A program made the translations under genes and the position numbers. From Saprospiraceae bacterium (lineage in GTDB: Bacteria; Bacteroidota; Bacteroidia; Chitinophagales; Saprospiraceae), in assembly GCA_016718205.1 (NCBI GenBank), contig JADKEB010000006.1, positions 1 through 56,624 on the forward strand: a stretch of DNA of 56,624 nucleotides. Reading direction: 5' to 3'. The first letter of the stretch is position 1. Every line of letters starts with the position of its first letter. The notes under the pieces were generated by a model, which was not told where the DNA came from, did not search any database, and was given only the letters and a program-made list of their open reading frames with translations. Positions 39,280-49,802 of this stretch are shown here, one piece after another.

Positions 39280-39600
39280 TTATTTTAATGTGTACTTACA
39301 TTTTGTTTTTGTTAAAATGTTCTCACCATCAAATCCTGTTATCTGGTTTAGCGCTTCACTTTGGTCTATGTTGCAATCACCGTTTTTTATAAAGGTGCCT
39401 TCTTCCCAAACATCTCCATTTTCATAAAACACCTTACATTCTAAATTACCTTCAGCAATTGGATTAATTATTATCCAACATCCGCCATCGGATCCCCCTT
39501 TCCAAATAGCATTCTCAGGGACATTGCTCGGTCGATTTTTATTAACTGGATTATTGCAACTAAGCATAAAAATTATTAAAATTACTATTAATGATTTCAT
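39280..39600 (-). CDS. Lipoprotein immunity candidate for tip d
   Basis: 106 residues. The N-terminus MKSLIVILIIFMLSCNNPV is a lipoprotein signal with the lipobox Cys15. The mature part has a few cysteines and a beta-rich look (KVFYENGDVWEEGTF). It overlaps the preceding toxin tip by 4 bases. A lipid-anchored periplasmic protein fits as protection against a cell-wall-acting toxin, which agrees with the NlpC/P60-like signature of tip d. Confidence 0.65.
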   Translation of the reverse strand: MKSLIVILIIFMLSCNNPVNKNRPSNVPENAIWKGGSDGGCWIIINPIAEGNLECKVFYENGDVWEEGTFIKNGDCNIDQSEALNQITGFDGENILTKTKCKYTLK

Positions 39601-40817
39601 GGGTTTAATTGTGATTTTAGTTTATCTAAAAATTCTTTGTATCGTGATTTATCAATAGTTTCAACTGTACCGCCTGTTTTAGGATTATATTGTACTTTTC
39701 CGAATTCACCCTGATATTCTTTAATTATACTATTAGGTCTAGGATCTACAATTGACGGTGAATTTTTTGCAACATTCGGATCCTGATTAACAACATCACA
39801 ACCGAATGTACCACAATTATTACTCGTCAAAGAATATGGATCTCTGTTCGGGTCACTATTTTCTCCCATTTTTTCTTTAGCGTAATCGTTCATCGCATCA
39901 AAATTATCACTTTCAATGTATGCTCCTTCAATTCTGCCTTTTTGACCTGATTTTTTTGAAATCTGTGCTAAAACTTTTGCAATGATTTATCGGTAGGCTT
40001 CCATCCTTTCCAATTTTTACATTTGAAACAGAAACACTTCTAACTATTCCTTTTCCTTCGCTATCGTACCTACCGTACTCATAATATTTTGTAAGTCCCG
40101 TCTTGTTGTCAATTAATAATACACCTGCATGTCCAAGATTTCCAACTTTTCCAACTGGGGTTGAAATTTTGAAGTCTGGAAAAACAACTAAAATTGCATC
40201 TCTTCCATCAGGGTCAATGTATTTAAGGGGATTGTTATGAACATAAACATAAGGACTTTCAAAGTTATTTTTATCAGCAGCAGGATCGACCGAGCCAAAT
40301 CTACCCAAATCTGGCATATACTGACGTGCGCCATAATCCAGATTTTTCCATCCCATCTCCTCCACATACTCCTTACCATTGTACCGGTATTTATTTACCG
40401 GGCTGATGGTATCACTCAGCTCCCAGCGATTGTTCCACTCCATGCCGAAAGAATAGTAATCATTTATGCTCTTGGTTTCAGGTATGCCATCACTATTGTC
40501 ATCAGAGAAGGTGACACGGATATTACCCATCATGCCTACGGCTTGACTAAAGGAGTGATCTTTGATCCAGTATTCATATTTTTAAGAAATACCACTTTTA
40601 GCCACCCATCCGCTTTCGCGGTTCAGTCGTTTGAAGCACTGTCGTACTTCACCTTACAGGATCACTCCTTCAACATCCTCATGATGCACCGACTCCGGAA
40701 TATCACTTTTGTATTCCTCACCACGAAGATAATCTGTTTTGTTTATTTGTGCATTATTTTTGAGATATTTTCGCTGTAGCAGGCTACCATCCGCTCCATA
40801 GAGCATATAGAGTTCAT
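39597..40817 (-). pseudogene. Silent rhs tip d with permuted-papain-like toxin, broken
   Basis: The rhs part begins at about 40817 in the core (GADGSLLQRKY) without a start codon. It is interrupted by extra DNA at about 40530-40670 that contains a stop. It resumes as MMGNIRVTFSDDNSDG and passes the GRFGSVDPAADKNN boundary into the toxin. The toxin has NLGHAGVLLIDNKTG, then one frameshift near 40000, then DPYSLTSNNCGTFGCDV in the second frame (39893-39597). His in GHAG before Cys in NNCGTF suggests a permuted papain fold of the NlpC/P60 type, hence possible peptidoglycan cleavage. This is an inference from two motifs. Confidence 0.68.
40550..40670. repeat. 121-bp inverted-repeat insert in rhs tip d
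   Basis: AAGGAGTGATC (40550-40560) and GATCACTCCTT (40660-40670) are perfect inverted repeats. Inside is a CCGC-TTTC-GCGG hairpin and sequence absent from the four other rhs copies, together with some ordinary rhs core (ATCTTTGATCCAG). It breaks the frame. It may be a small mobile or recombination-derived insert. Confidence 0.55.
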
Positions 40818-40918
40818 CAATGAGCTTATGAACTCGAAGATGAAGAAAAAAATATCCTCCTAAAACTCATCGAGACTTTTGTCTCAAAAAAAGATTTAAA
40901 GATTATCTAAAAAAATTA
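40818..40918 (+). pseudogene. Second 3' fragment of the XRE regulator
   Basis: Nearly identical to the last 100 bases of the XRE gene at 34663-35034 (AACTCGAAGATGAAG onward) with a one-base deletion, and joined to rhs tip d at a TCATCA microhomology. It is followed by a copy of the same terminator. Confidence 0.8.
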
Positions 40919-40937
40919 AACCCGCGCTGTAAAATAC

Positions 40938-40975
40938 AAAAGCCACACAACTTTCCTTTCTGTTGTATGGCTTTT
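40938..40975. terminator. Bidirectional terminator, copy of 35041-35076
   Basis: AAAAGCCACACAAC and GTTGTATGGCTTTT with a TTTCCTTTCT loop. It is the end of the minus-strand unit that begins with the full rhs gene. Confidence 0.75.
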
Positions 40976-41022
40976 GTGTATCTGACAGGCACAAGTTGCA
41001 AACTTGCGCCTTAGGGTTGATT

Positions 41023-41444
41023 TTATAATTTGATTATTATCTCAACCTTTTCATTATCTGACAAATCCCAATACCACCATTTATCGGGGTTGTTTTTTCT
41101 ACTGCAAACCTTCTTTTATAAGCTATCTTAAACAAACTCAAAAGCAACACAAATGTTTTCATTAATTCATTTTCAGGCAGATTTAAAAGCTTTTCCAAAT
41201 CGTGCTTTGCAACTCCTTTTTTAAGCAAAATACAAGGTGTGAAAGAAGATTTTAATTCGCTATTTATGATAGCTAGTTCAATATCTTCTTTTTTCGGCTT
41301 TGATTGAATAATCAAATAAAGAAAATCGTTTAGGAATTTCCTTTTTTTTAAAATTTCAAGTAACCTAAATCTTTCTGATAATTGCTCAATTGGAACTAAT
41401 CCTTGTCCAAACTTATTTACTAGTATTTCATCTTCTAATTTCAT
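41023..41444 (-). CDS. DUF5958-like immunity candidate, frameshifted end
   Basis: About 140 residues: MKLEDEILVNKFGQGLV, FLYLIIQSKPKKEDIE and FVLLLSLFKIAYKRRFA. The annotated-looking frame ends in an odd tail. One more A in the A6 run near 41094 gives NPDKWWYWDLSD and a stop at 41023, which fits the family end better. It follows a toxin C-terminal fragment by 10 bases. DUF5958-type proteins are commonly found beside such toxin tips, so immunity is inferred. Confidence 0.6.
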
Positions 41445-41454
41445 CTTTAACGTA

Positions 41455-41637
41455 TTAGCGTGGTTTAACTGTAATATGAGGAAGATTTGTATTAACTGGA
41501 CCTTTAAAAATATCTATATTTCTTGGAGTGTTATCCAAGACAGAACGAGAACCTGGTATAGAATTTTTAATCGCACTCCAATTTTTACTTGTAAGACCTG
41601 GTATAACATAATCCCAATCAGTTGATCTTGGAGCCAT
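41455..41637 (-). pseudogene. Orphan toxin C-terminal fragment
   Basis: 60 residues: DWDYVIPGLTSKNWSAIKNS then DNTPRNIDIFKGPVN and HITVKPR. There is no rhs core attached and no secretion signal. It stands directly before the DUF5958-like gene, as the toxin tail does in intact toxin-immunity pairs. I read it as the remaining end of an older cassette. Toxin activity is unknown. Confidence 0.55.
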
Positions 41638-41695
41638 GAACTCAATAATTCTTTGACAAATTTTTAAGTAGATTTCTTACCCAAACTAACGCAAT

Positions 41696-42004
41696 CTAAA
41701 TATCTGGTGTAACTCGAATAAACTTTGAAGTTTGCCCATTAAACATTAGTGTGAGTATATTATTATTCAAATAATATACTGTTTCTTCTTTTCTAGGATC
41801 AGAAGGTTGGCATGTCACTATTTTGCCTCCTATATCCTCGTAAAGAAGTAAAATTACTTGATCACTTTCTTCTCCCAAGATAATATATTTTAAAACTCCT
41901 TCTTTTGAAAACTTCAAACAAACCATTCCCAATTCATTTATTGAATCTTCATCATCAGGATCAATCATCCAATCTCCAATTAAATCATCCTGTGTTTTAA
42001 TCAC
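41696..42004 (-). CDS. Small protein, possible second immunity gene
   Basis: 102 residues, MIKTQDDLIGDWMIDPDDEDS onward, with beta-strand-rich alternation (KYIILGEESDQVILLLYEDIGG). Its start overlaps the stop of the DUF4304 gene by 8 bases, so it is co-translated with it. No family recognised. Accessory or orphan immunity is possible from position only. Confidence 0.5.
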   Translation of the reverse strand: MIKTQDDLIGDWMIDPDDEDSINELGMVCLKFSKEGVLKYIILGEESDQVILLLYEDIGGKIVTCQPSDPRKEETVYYLNNNILTLMFNGQTSKFIRVTPDI

Positions 42005-42587
42005 TGATATAAAGTTGCTTTAAATGATAATCAATTGATAACTTATGCGCCTTGGCATACTCTTTCAAATCTGCAATAATTTTATTGGTATCTTCTGCTT
42101 CCCTTTTATTAAACAAAACAGTCAAATTTAACAACCTTTGAAATTCTGTTGTAGCTGGATCAATATTTGATAACCAAATTTTTTCCATTTCTGAATCATT
42201 ACATATCTTTTCTAACTCTGGTAGTACAATTTCACCGAACAGTTTACAAGTTTTCTCATATACGCTTTGTAGTTGCTCGTTATTTGCAATTTCAAACCAC
42301 AGATCAGATTTAATAGTTTGAAAATGACCTATTCTTTTCATCCAATGTAAATCATCAATTTCTAGTTTTTTATTTTGGTCAAATTCATAAAAATCACCTA
42401 AGGTTTTTAAAAAAATACCAACATTAAATGTTAACTTTAAAAAATTTTTATCTGTACTTTTTTGAATATTTATTACTTCCCAATTATTTTTATTTTTTTT
42501 ATAAAAATAATTTCCAGATTTTTTATATCCAAAGTTTTTTAAAAACGTATTGAACTTAATAACATATTGATTAAACAGCTCTTGCAT
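41997..42587 (-). CDS. DUF4304-type immunity protein, copy 2
   Basis: 196 residues: FLKNFGYKKSGNYFYKK, VINIQKSTDKNFLKLTFNVG, HWMKRIGHFQ. It is the paralogue of 37408-37989 at low identity. It begins 25 bases after the stop of the full rhs gene and should protect the cell against that gene's present C-terminal toxin. High AT content, like other immunity genes here, suggests frequent exchange. Confidence 0.76.
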   Translation of the reverse strand: MQELFNQYVIKFNTFLKNFGYKKSGNYFYKKNKNNWEVINIQKSTDKNFLKLTFNVGIFLKTLGDFYEFDQNKKLEIDDLHWMKRIGHFQTIKSDLWFEIANNEQLQSVYEKTCKLFGEIVLPELEKICNDSEMEKIWLSNIDPATTEFQRLLNLTVLFNKREAEDTNKIIADLKEYAKAHKLSIDYHLKQLYISD

Positions 42588-42612
42588 AATATTTTACTAA
42601 ATAATTCTTAAT

Positions 42613-45600
42613 TTAACTACCAGACTTTCTGATTACTGTCACCTTGTATCCTTTTACCTTTTCTAAGTACAAATCCTTAGCTCTCTGTGTAACGTCATAT
42701 CTCGCTCTTCCTAGTTTAGTTTCAACGCCTCCTAATAATCTACCATTATGGCTGACTTCGATATCAATAAACCTTTTTCCAAATGGTGTCCTCTTGAATA
42801 CTTCTTTGGAGATATCTCTCCCTTGACTTTCAAAAACATCCGCCACTTCATCTCTAAAGGCATTACCTGCAGCTCTGTTAGCTGTTACACGTGCTACGCT
42901 CTTAATAGGTTTTGTAGCATTTCCAACAATTGGAGCAATAGTAAGCATTCCATCTACAGCCATTGTTTGAGATTCTTCACTTCCTTTTATAGTATGTCCG
43001 TCTTCAAAGACTTTGGGAACACCCTCGCCTCTACCATAGAACGGAGACCTAACCATATAGTTGACACCTTCCACTGCACCCTCTACCATTTGCATACCCA
43101 CTTTTGCAATAGGGTTGGTAAGTTTATCTGATGGCTTTACCGTTGGTGTTATGGATCTGATGGTGTATGGTGATATACTATCTCCCAACATATCAATAAA
43201 AGCGATTGGGTTATTTCCCGAATAAACATACGGTGACATGGCCGGATACATGGCAGACTTGTTATCGACACTAAACCATCTACCCAAAACTGGATCTAAA
43301 CTTCGAAGTCCAAAATCGAGATTTTTCCATCCCATCTCCTCCACAAACTCCTTACCATTGTACCGATATTTATTTACCGGGCTGATGGTATCACTCAGCT
43401 CCCAGCGATTGTTCCACTCCATACCGAAGCTATAATAATCATTGCGAGACTTAATATCTCCAAATGGTGTTAAAATACCGTCACCATTTATATCAGAGAA
43501 GGTGACTCGTACATTGCCCAAATGATCTTTGATCCAGTACTCATACAACCAACTGCTTCCTGTCTTGATGGCCCGTCCATCCTCATGATGCACCGACTCC
43601 GGAATATCACTTTTGTATTCCTTACCACGAAGATAATCTCTTTTGCTTATTTGTGCACCATCTTTAAGATATTTTCTTTGCAAGAGGCTACCATCCGCTC
43701 CATAGAGTATCTGGAGTTCATCATTTTCTGCCCCTACGATTCGGTAGGGTAGATTGTGATAGTTGTAGTAGAAAGTCAGCTTTTTGTTGGGATCATACGA
43801 GAGATTGCCGCTATTATCGTAAGTATATAGTCCACCTACGCTCTGCTGGTTGAAGCCTTCAGTATATTTTGTCTGTGGGCATGGTCCAGGGTATGCTGTG
43901 ACGAGCGGTGCGGTACAGCTTTGACCTGCGATAATCAGGCTATCGAAGATCTTGGTATTGGGTGCATACAGGTTCATCTGTACACCACAATGCACCTTGG
44001 TTTTATCTACCCAAATCTCCTGATTGGCGGCATAGGTGATGTCTCTGTCTATATCCCGTGGTAGCTGGATCATATCCGGACATGGTGCATGATCCACTAC
44101 CTGGGTGAGTTTATTGGTACCCGTCGCATATACATACTGGAGACTATCTATGGTGATGGGTTTATAGCATAGCTCAGCGATATCTTGTCTGGGTACCAGA
44201 CCCTGACGGTCCAGCTTCAGGATATTGCCCCGTACATCATATTGAAATTTTTCGTTGTACTCATTTTTTACGCTGTATGTAGTACCTGCTATCTCACCAT
44301 GGATGGCATCTGTCACCCGATTGAGGTGGTCGTATTTGTATGAGTATGTTTGATTGTATTGATTGGCTTGCCACCATTTTAGCGATGTGATGTTGCCATT
44401 CTGTGCAGCAGGGACACCACTACCAGGCAAGGTCGTATTGTAGTCAATGGCGAGTGCAAAGAGGTCGTCATAAGATAATGGTAGAGGGCCTGCTTGCCGA
44501 TAAGTATTTCCGCAATAATCAAATGGTGCCAACAAATCTGGCGACAAGGTATTGATACCAGTAAGCCAACCTTGGGCATTGTAGGTATAGTCAAGTCCTT
44601 GTAGGTAGTAGTTGCCTGCTGTGCCATGTTTACCAAGGTGCTTTGCGGTGAGTTGGTTTTTATGATCATAGTCGCATGTTGATATATTTACCTCGGTGCC
44701 ACCGTCGAGCTGCAGGTACTCTTTTTTTTTGCGTCCCTGATGATCGTAGGTATATCTTGTCGTCTGATTTACGCCATTGGCTCCTGTGATGACATGCGTT
44801 TCTGTCATTACATTGTCCGCAAAATCATAGGTGTACGTCTTTGTTTCCGTATTGCCCAAGTGATTGGTGATGGATTCTGATGCTACACGGCCATACGAAT
44901 CATAAAAATATTCCGTCTCTACCCAGTTGCTATTGGCTCCGCCATCTTCGAGTACTTTGATGCGTGATTTTTTGAGTTTGCCTTTGTAGATAGGCGCAGC
45001 ATTTGTCGTACTGCCATTGTAGCCATCATAAAAATATTCTTCCAGCAGGGTATGTATGGTCGGTGTCTCTGATGTGCCGGGATCACTGCCAGTATGATAT
45101 CCACATTTTTCTGCTCTTCCATAGGCATCATAATGGGTCACCTTCCATCTACCCTGAGCTTGCAGTGTCGCATTGCGCATGGGCTGTCTGCAGATTTCTG
45201 GTAGAGTACCGGTATTCTTCAGCAGTGGCATCCGGTACCTTCTTATATATCACATTGTCGTCGCCATCATACCTGTACTCAAAGATCAATCCCGGAGTTG
45301 ATGGACTGCCTCCTGGAGGATATATTTTTATCGGCCTGCTTTTATCATCATATACGGTCCAGGTATCGGTGGTGTTGATGGCATCTCTTTGTCTTTGCAG
45401 GACAGTACGGCCTATTTTATCTGTGTACACATCGGTACTTTTGCCGTCAGGGTCGGTGGTTGTCGTGCGCATCAGCGATGCTGCAGGATAGGTCGATCCT
45501 TCAGGATTGGTCAGTGGAGTCGTGTTGGTGCCATAGCTATGGTTTGTAGTCTGCCATGCCGGAGGTGTCGTCTGGCTGATACGATCCAATGGGTTGGCCT

Positions 45601-48600
45601 CATACAGGGACTGGCTATATCCACCTCCAAATGTTCCACTATAGTAGACACCATGATTGCTGGCGGCTTCTATGCGTTCATAATTTCTGTAAGGTCGTCC
45701 CACATTATCATATTCTGTTTTGGATACGACATCATTGGCAGCATCGGGTGCACCATATTTGTGGACTTGCTGGATCTCCCTTCCCAATCCATCGAGGTAG
45801 GTGATGTGTACTACTGAGTCTATGGCACTATTGGTAGTCAGCGGATATTTAGCTTTAGATTTAAAATATGCTTTGTCAGCAGTAGATGTTGGATAATGAT
45901 ATTCATACGTATGCACATTATTCTTCGGCAGCTCTGTAGTGAGTTTAAGCCTGCTGAACTGGTCATATGCATATGTTTTTTGCAGACCATCGATATCTGT
46001 ATAGCTTTGCAAAAAATCATTGCCAAAATAGGTATATGTTTTGTTATGACCATTGAATGACCATGACATCGGTCGTCCTCTGGCATTGAGCACGATGTTT
46101 TCGGCATTCCATCCTTTGGCTCGTTTTGCCGTAGATGCCAGAAATGTCATATTGTACGTATCAATAAAAGCTACATCATCATCCACACACTGCAGTCCGC
46201 CACTTATCCATGTACACTCCCGCCGCTTGATATTATTGACCATAGGTATTCCACTGAATAACCCAAAAAGACTTTCTGAGATATCTACTACCGTTCCATT
46301 TACTTTTTTCTCCGAATAGATCGAACCCAATCTATGTTGATCTTTCAGTTGATTGATGAGCGTCTGTTGGCCAGGATAGCTTGAAGTATGATCAAAAGGA
46401 TATTTGTAATAATCCATATACACCTTCCCATCTGAGTTGGTGATGGACTTTTGCATGAGGAAGGCGTATTTATTAGACGCAAAGATGGGCCGAGCATATT
46501 GGTTATTCGTTTGAGTTTGTACTTGATCATTTCCAAAATAATAAGTGGCAGTAACCATATCCATTAAATATCTAAAATGGAATATCTTACGGGCACTTCC
46601 TTTATAATACCTATCCTGTTGAGAATCGCATTTATACCCATAACTCACATCAGAAGTAATCCCATAGTTTTCACCAAATGACAATGGTGGGACGATTGCA
46701 CCGTTATATATATAGCTCACTCGTTTTTGAATGTTGTTAGTTGCATTATACTCTTCCATTGTTTTTATCCTACCACGGTAATAACTCTTATCACTAAACT
46801 TATCAAAATGACTATATTGTAAGCCCAAGTACCCATACGGTATTTCATCTTTGACATCATCATGACTTGTATAGGTATATTTTGTGTATGAATCATCTTG
46901 CTCTAATTCTACTACTTCTTTATACCCAATATGGCTTTCAAATAAATTGCCCAATGGGATCAATATATTTGTTGAAAAAATATCTTCTTTATATCCACCA
47001 GAGGGATATTCGTCCGTAGGATGTAACCAATCTTTCCATACATATCTTGGCTTAAGTGCCAATATTCCACTATAAGTAGCTCCTCCATTTTGGTAGTTAT
47101 TGACGTACTTGTATTCCTTTCTAGTCAATAAGGTCACACCATCGCTGTCATAATTTCTTATCTCTTTGATCCTTAAGCCTCCCGTCACCCCACTTTCAAT
47201 GCCCAATGTTTGTCTATCGGCACTTACTACATTGCTATAGTCATGTAGCTCATAATCAAATTCCGTTTTCCCTTTTGTAGGTACGATCATGGACTTTAGC
47301 ATACCTATTTTGGCATAATTTAGGTCCGATTCTCTTGAGTTATAGTGATATAATAACTCGTCCTGAATGTTTCCTGAGGGCGAAAGGTAATAATCTACTC
47401 CTTTGTAGTATCCCCAATGATCTATTTTTTTTGTAGGATAAGCTGGTAGTGAACTAAACATGTCATAATCAAATATATAATCATAGGTTGGTGCGTTGGG
47501 ATTTGATGCATAATCATCAGTGGTCACTTTAAATTTCGCTAATTTCAATCGTTCATTAACATTGTTATTGTACTCAAATTCATAATTTTTATTCAATTCT
47601 TCGTTGGCACTATACATACTGATTCTATCCAATTTTTTCCACATCAATCCTTCAAAAGGATTGATCAATGCAGCCGATGGAGAAAAAGAATAATAGCCCG
47701 TCTGTTGTAAAAATGGTAAAAGTGGATTCAAACTGGGCCAACCACCACATAACTGCAGTTCACTATTAATATCTCCTAAGACGGAATGGTGAACTGGCGT
47801 AAAATCCATCTTTTTTTCAATGACATTTGATATACCAAATGATATGCTATCCCCTCGATTAGTGACTATGTTTCGCAGATAGACAGGGGATGTCAACGAA
47901 CCTGTGGCAGAAATATTATTATAGCTCACTGAATTTATCCATCCAATACCAAGTGGGAGATAGCAATATTCTTTTTTATAACTTCTACTCTCATACGTTT
48001 GGGCGGTAAAGTAGCCTCGCTCATAACTTAATTTATACACATCATTGCCTAGATAATCTTCTACCTTTGTCAAGTACCAACTATTAGCTATCCAATTGGG
48101 ATATACATTTAAATCACATGTTTGAAAATGATTGAAGAACGGTATGCTATATTCTATCGCATCTTCATTATGACCAAAGGTGTAGGTATTTCCCCTATCA
48201 TCCTTTAGTTTAAATCCTTTAATCACCTTTTCAAATAATTTTTGTGGGATACTATAGGGCATAATCTCTATAAAGGGACTTTGATAATTATTCACATCGG
48301 CCACATCAAATTCTACACTGATATTTTGGTCACTGATCACTTTCCAGTCACCATTTTGATCAAAATAGAATTTCCCCGACATGCCCATTAAGTTAAAACT
48401 AAATATATCAGGCTCAGTATCACTATATCTTGTTGAAAGCTTATTTTGTGCCATGATCTTAAGATCTTCGTAAGTATCTGTATTGGCGTAGGTCAAATAA
48501 TTGCCAGCGGCGACCACATCAAAATAGGAGTTGTTCAAATTAAAATAGTCGCTACCCATAAATTTTCCTATTTCATCAGCTACACCCTGTACGGATCTAG

Positions 48601-48910
48601 TGATCACACCTCCTGTTTCCAGTGTCCAATTTTGACCTACCCATCCTCCATGATTATTTACCATAATACCAGTTCCATCGTATTGTAGATTGATATTCAG
48701 TGCTATATCATTGATATTATTGCTGTATATAGGAATAGAAACATTGGCTTGCCCTGTATAATGTGATACTGGAAAATCACCGTATTTACCCAACGCTTGT
48801 GCGTTGGCACTCGGCAATATATCCGGTACCAAAGCATTTTGTGCCTGAAGAAATACACCAGTCAATATAAGATTGACCATCAAAAATGTAGATAAGTAGT
48901 AACGCATCAT
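42613..48910 (-). CDS. Full-length SpvB/RHS polymorphic toxin, one frameshift
   Basis: Two frames (48910-45149 and 45231-42613) make one protein of about 2,100 residues. The break is in GGG at 45181-45183 (CCC on the coding strand); removing one base joins NLQTA to MRNATLQAQGRW. A Sec-type signal peptide (YLSTFLMVNLILTGVFLQAQ) precedes an N-terminal SpvB/TcdB-like part (GGWVGQNWTLETGG), then YD repeats (YDGDDNVIYKK, YDHLNRVTDAIHG), the RHS core (YWIKDHLGNVRVTFSD, YRYNGKE) and a toxin tip. The tip has KRTPFGKRFIDIEV and GGVETKLGRARYDV, like a restriction-endonuclease-fold nuclease. The shell would encapsulate and deliver the tip. The export route is not encoded in this window. Confidence 0.87.
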
Positions 48911-49067
48911 CCTGTGTTTAAAGTTATTCTTTCTAAATTAGTAAACGTTTTTATTTGTTTATGTAGGTATCCCAAAAATCAAGCAGAAAGCACGCAGAAT
49001 ATTTCTTGTGCCATTGATTCCTAAAACAAAATCAATATCTCTGACTTGCGCAATATCATTTGTACTA

Positions 49068-49097
49068 CAAAGATAATATCTTGAAATGAGAGTACAA
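49068..49097 (-). promoter_or_regulatory. Promoter of the full rhs gene
   Basis: On the minus strand TTG (49097-49095), 19 bases, TATCTTTG (49075-49068): a complete Bacteroidota promoter. It leaves a leader of about 150 bases before the rhs start at 48910. Confidence 0.78.
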
Positions 49098-49155
49098 AAT
49101 TTTCTATTGCAAATTTGCCTGAAATATTTTCTATTTTTTTCTCAAATATTGCACT

Positions 49156-49386
49156 GTGGGATATTCAAGAGACAACGATTTGATAGCAATATTTGGAAAA
49201 CAAGTTCGTAAATTGCGGATAGAGCGGGGTTATTCTCAGCAGCATTTTGCCAATATTTGCGACGTTGAAGCAAGTCAAATCTCCAGGATCGAACTTGGCA
49301 AAATAAATACCAGCATTACACATGCTAAGAAAATTGCCAATGCCTTAGGAATGGATCTCAAAGAGTTATTTGATTTTGATATGTAG
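49156..49386 (+). CDS. Small XRE-family regulator
   Basis: 76 residues with a GTG start. It is almost entirely a helix-turn-helix: FGKQVRKLRIERGYSQQHF, ASQISRIELGKIN, ALGMDLKELFDFD. It is divergent from the full rhs gene, with 245 bases between the starts, and may regulate it. It ends before a hairpin at 49456-49489 (ATAAAGGGAT pairing with ATCCCTTTAT). Confidence 0.82.
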   Translation: MGYSRDNDLIAIFGKQVRKLRIERGYSQQHFANICDVEASQISRIELGKINTSITHAKKIANALGMDLKELFDFDM

Positions 49387-49500
49387 GCACTTTTAATTTA
49401 GGCTTATGAGGATGCTAAGTTTACCTCGAAATACTGGACCAAAAGCCCCAAAATGATAAAGGGATAACAAAAAAATGTCATCCCTTTATGAAATAGACTT

Positions 49501-49731
49501 AGAGTATGTTTAAAATTCCATCATTTGGCTGCAAGCGACAAATTTAATTTTATCCTTCGTTATATTTTTCGCCGTACGGTGTCAAGCTACGCTTGAGCTT
49601 TCGGGACGCTTCTGTCCCGATCAAGACATTTTTTTAAAAAATCGTCTTGACCGGCTACGACTACAAAATATGCCTCGTTTATAAGTAAATTTGTTCACTT
49701 TCGCTCAAACATGAAAAATTAAACATACTCT
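49501..49731. mobile_element. MITE-like element with 13-bp inverted ends
   Basis: AGAGTATGTTTAA (49501-49513) and TTAAACATACTCT (49719-49731) are perfect inverted terminal repeats. The 231-base interior has no open frame. It shows imperfect long-range pairing (ACAAATTTA near the left against a matching arm at the right) and a GGGAC-GCTTCT-GTCCC hairpin. The flanks are T/A rich, so a target duplication cannot be told. This fills most of the 416-base gap between the XRE gene and tonB. No transposase is present. Confidence 0.7.
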
Positions 49732-49802
49732 TACAAAAATGTGGCTTTGTGTATTTTTAAATATTTATGTTTAGCGAAGTTGACGAGATATTAAATACCC
49801 AC

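Noticed and set aside
40530..40680. Group II intron remnant in tip d
   Set aside because: A GC-rich hairpin suggested it, but no domain V consensus or reverse transcriptase is seen and the insert is far too short.
33300..48910. Insertion sequences as the cause of rhs duplications
   Set aside because: No transposase or terminal inverted repeats flank the copies; homologous rhs core and microhomology at joints explain them better.
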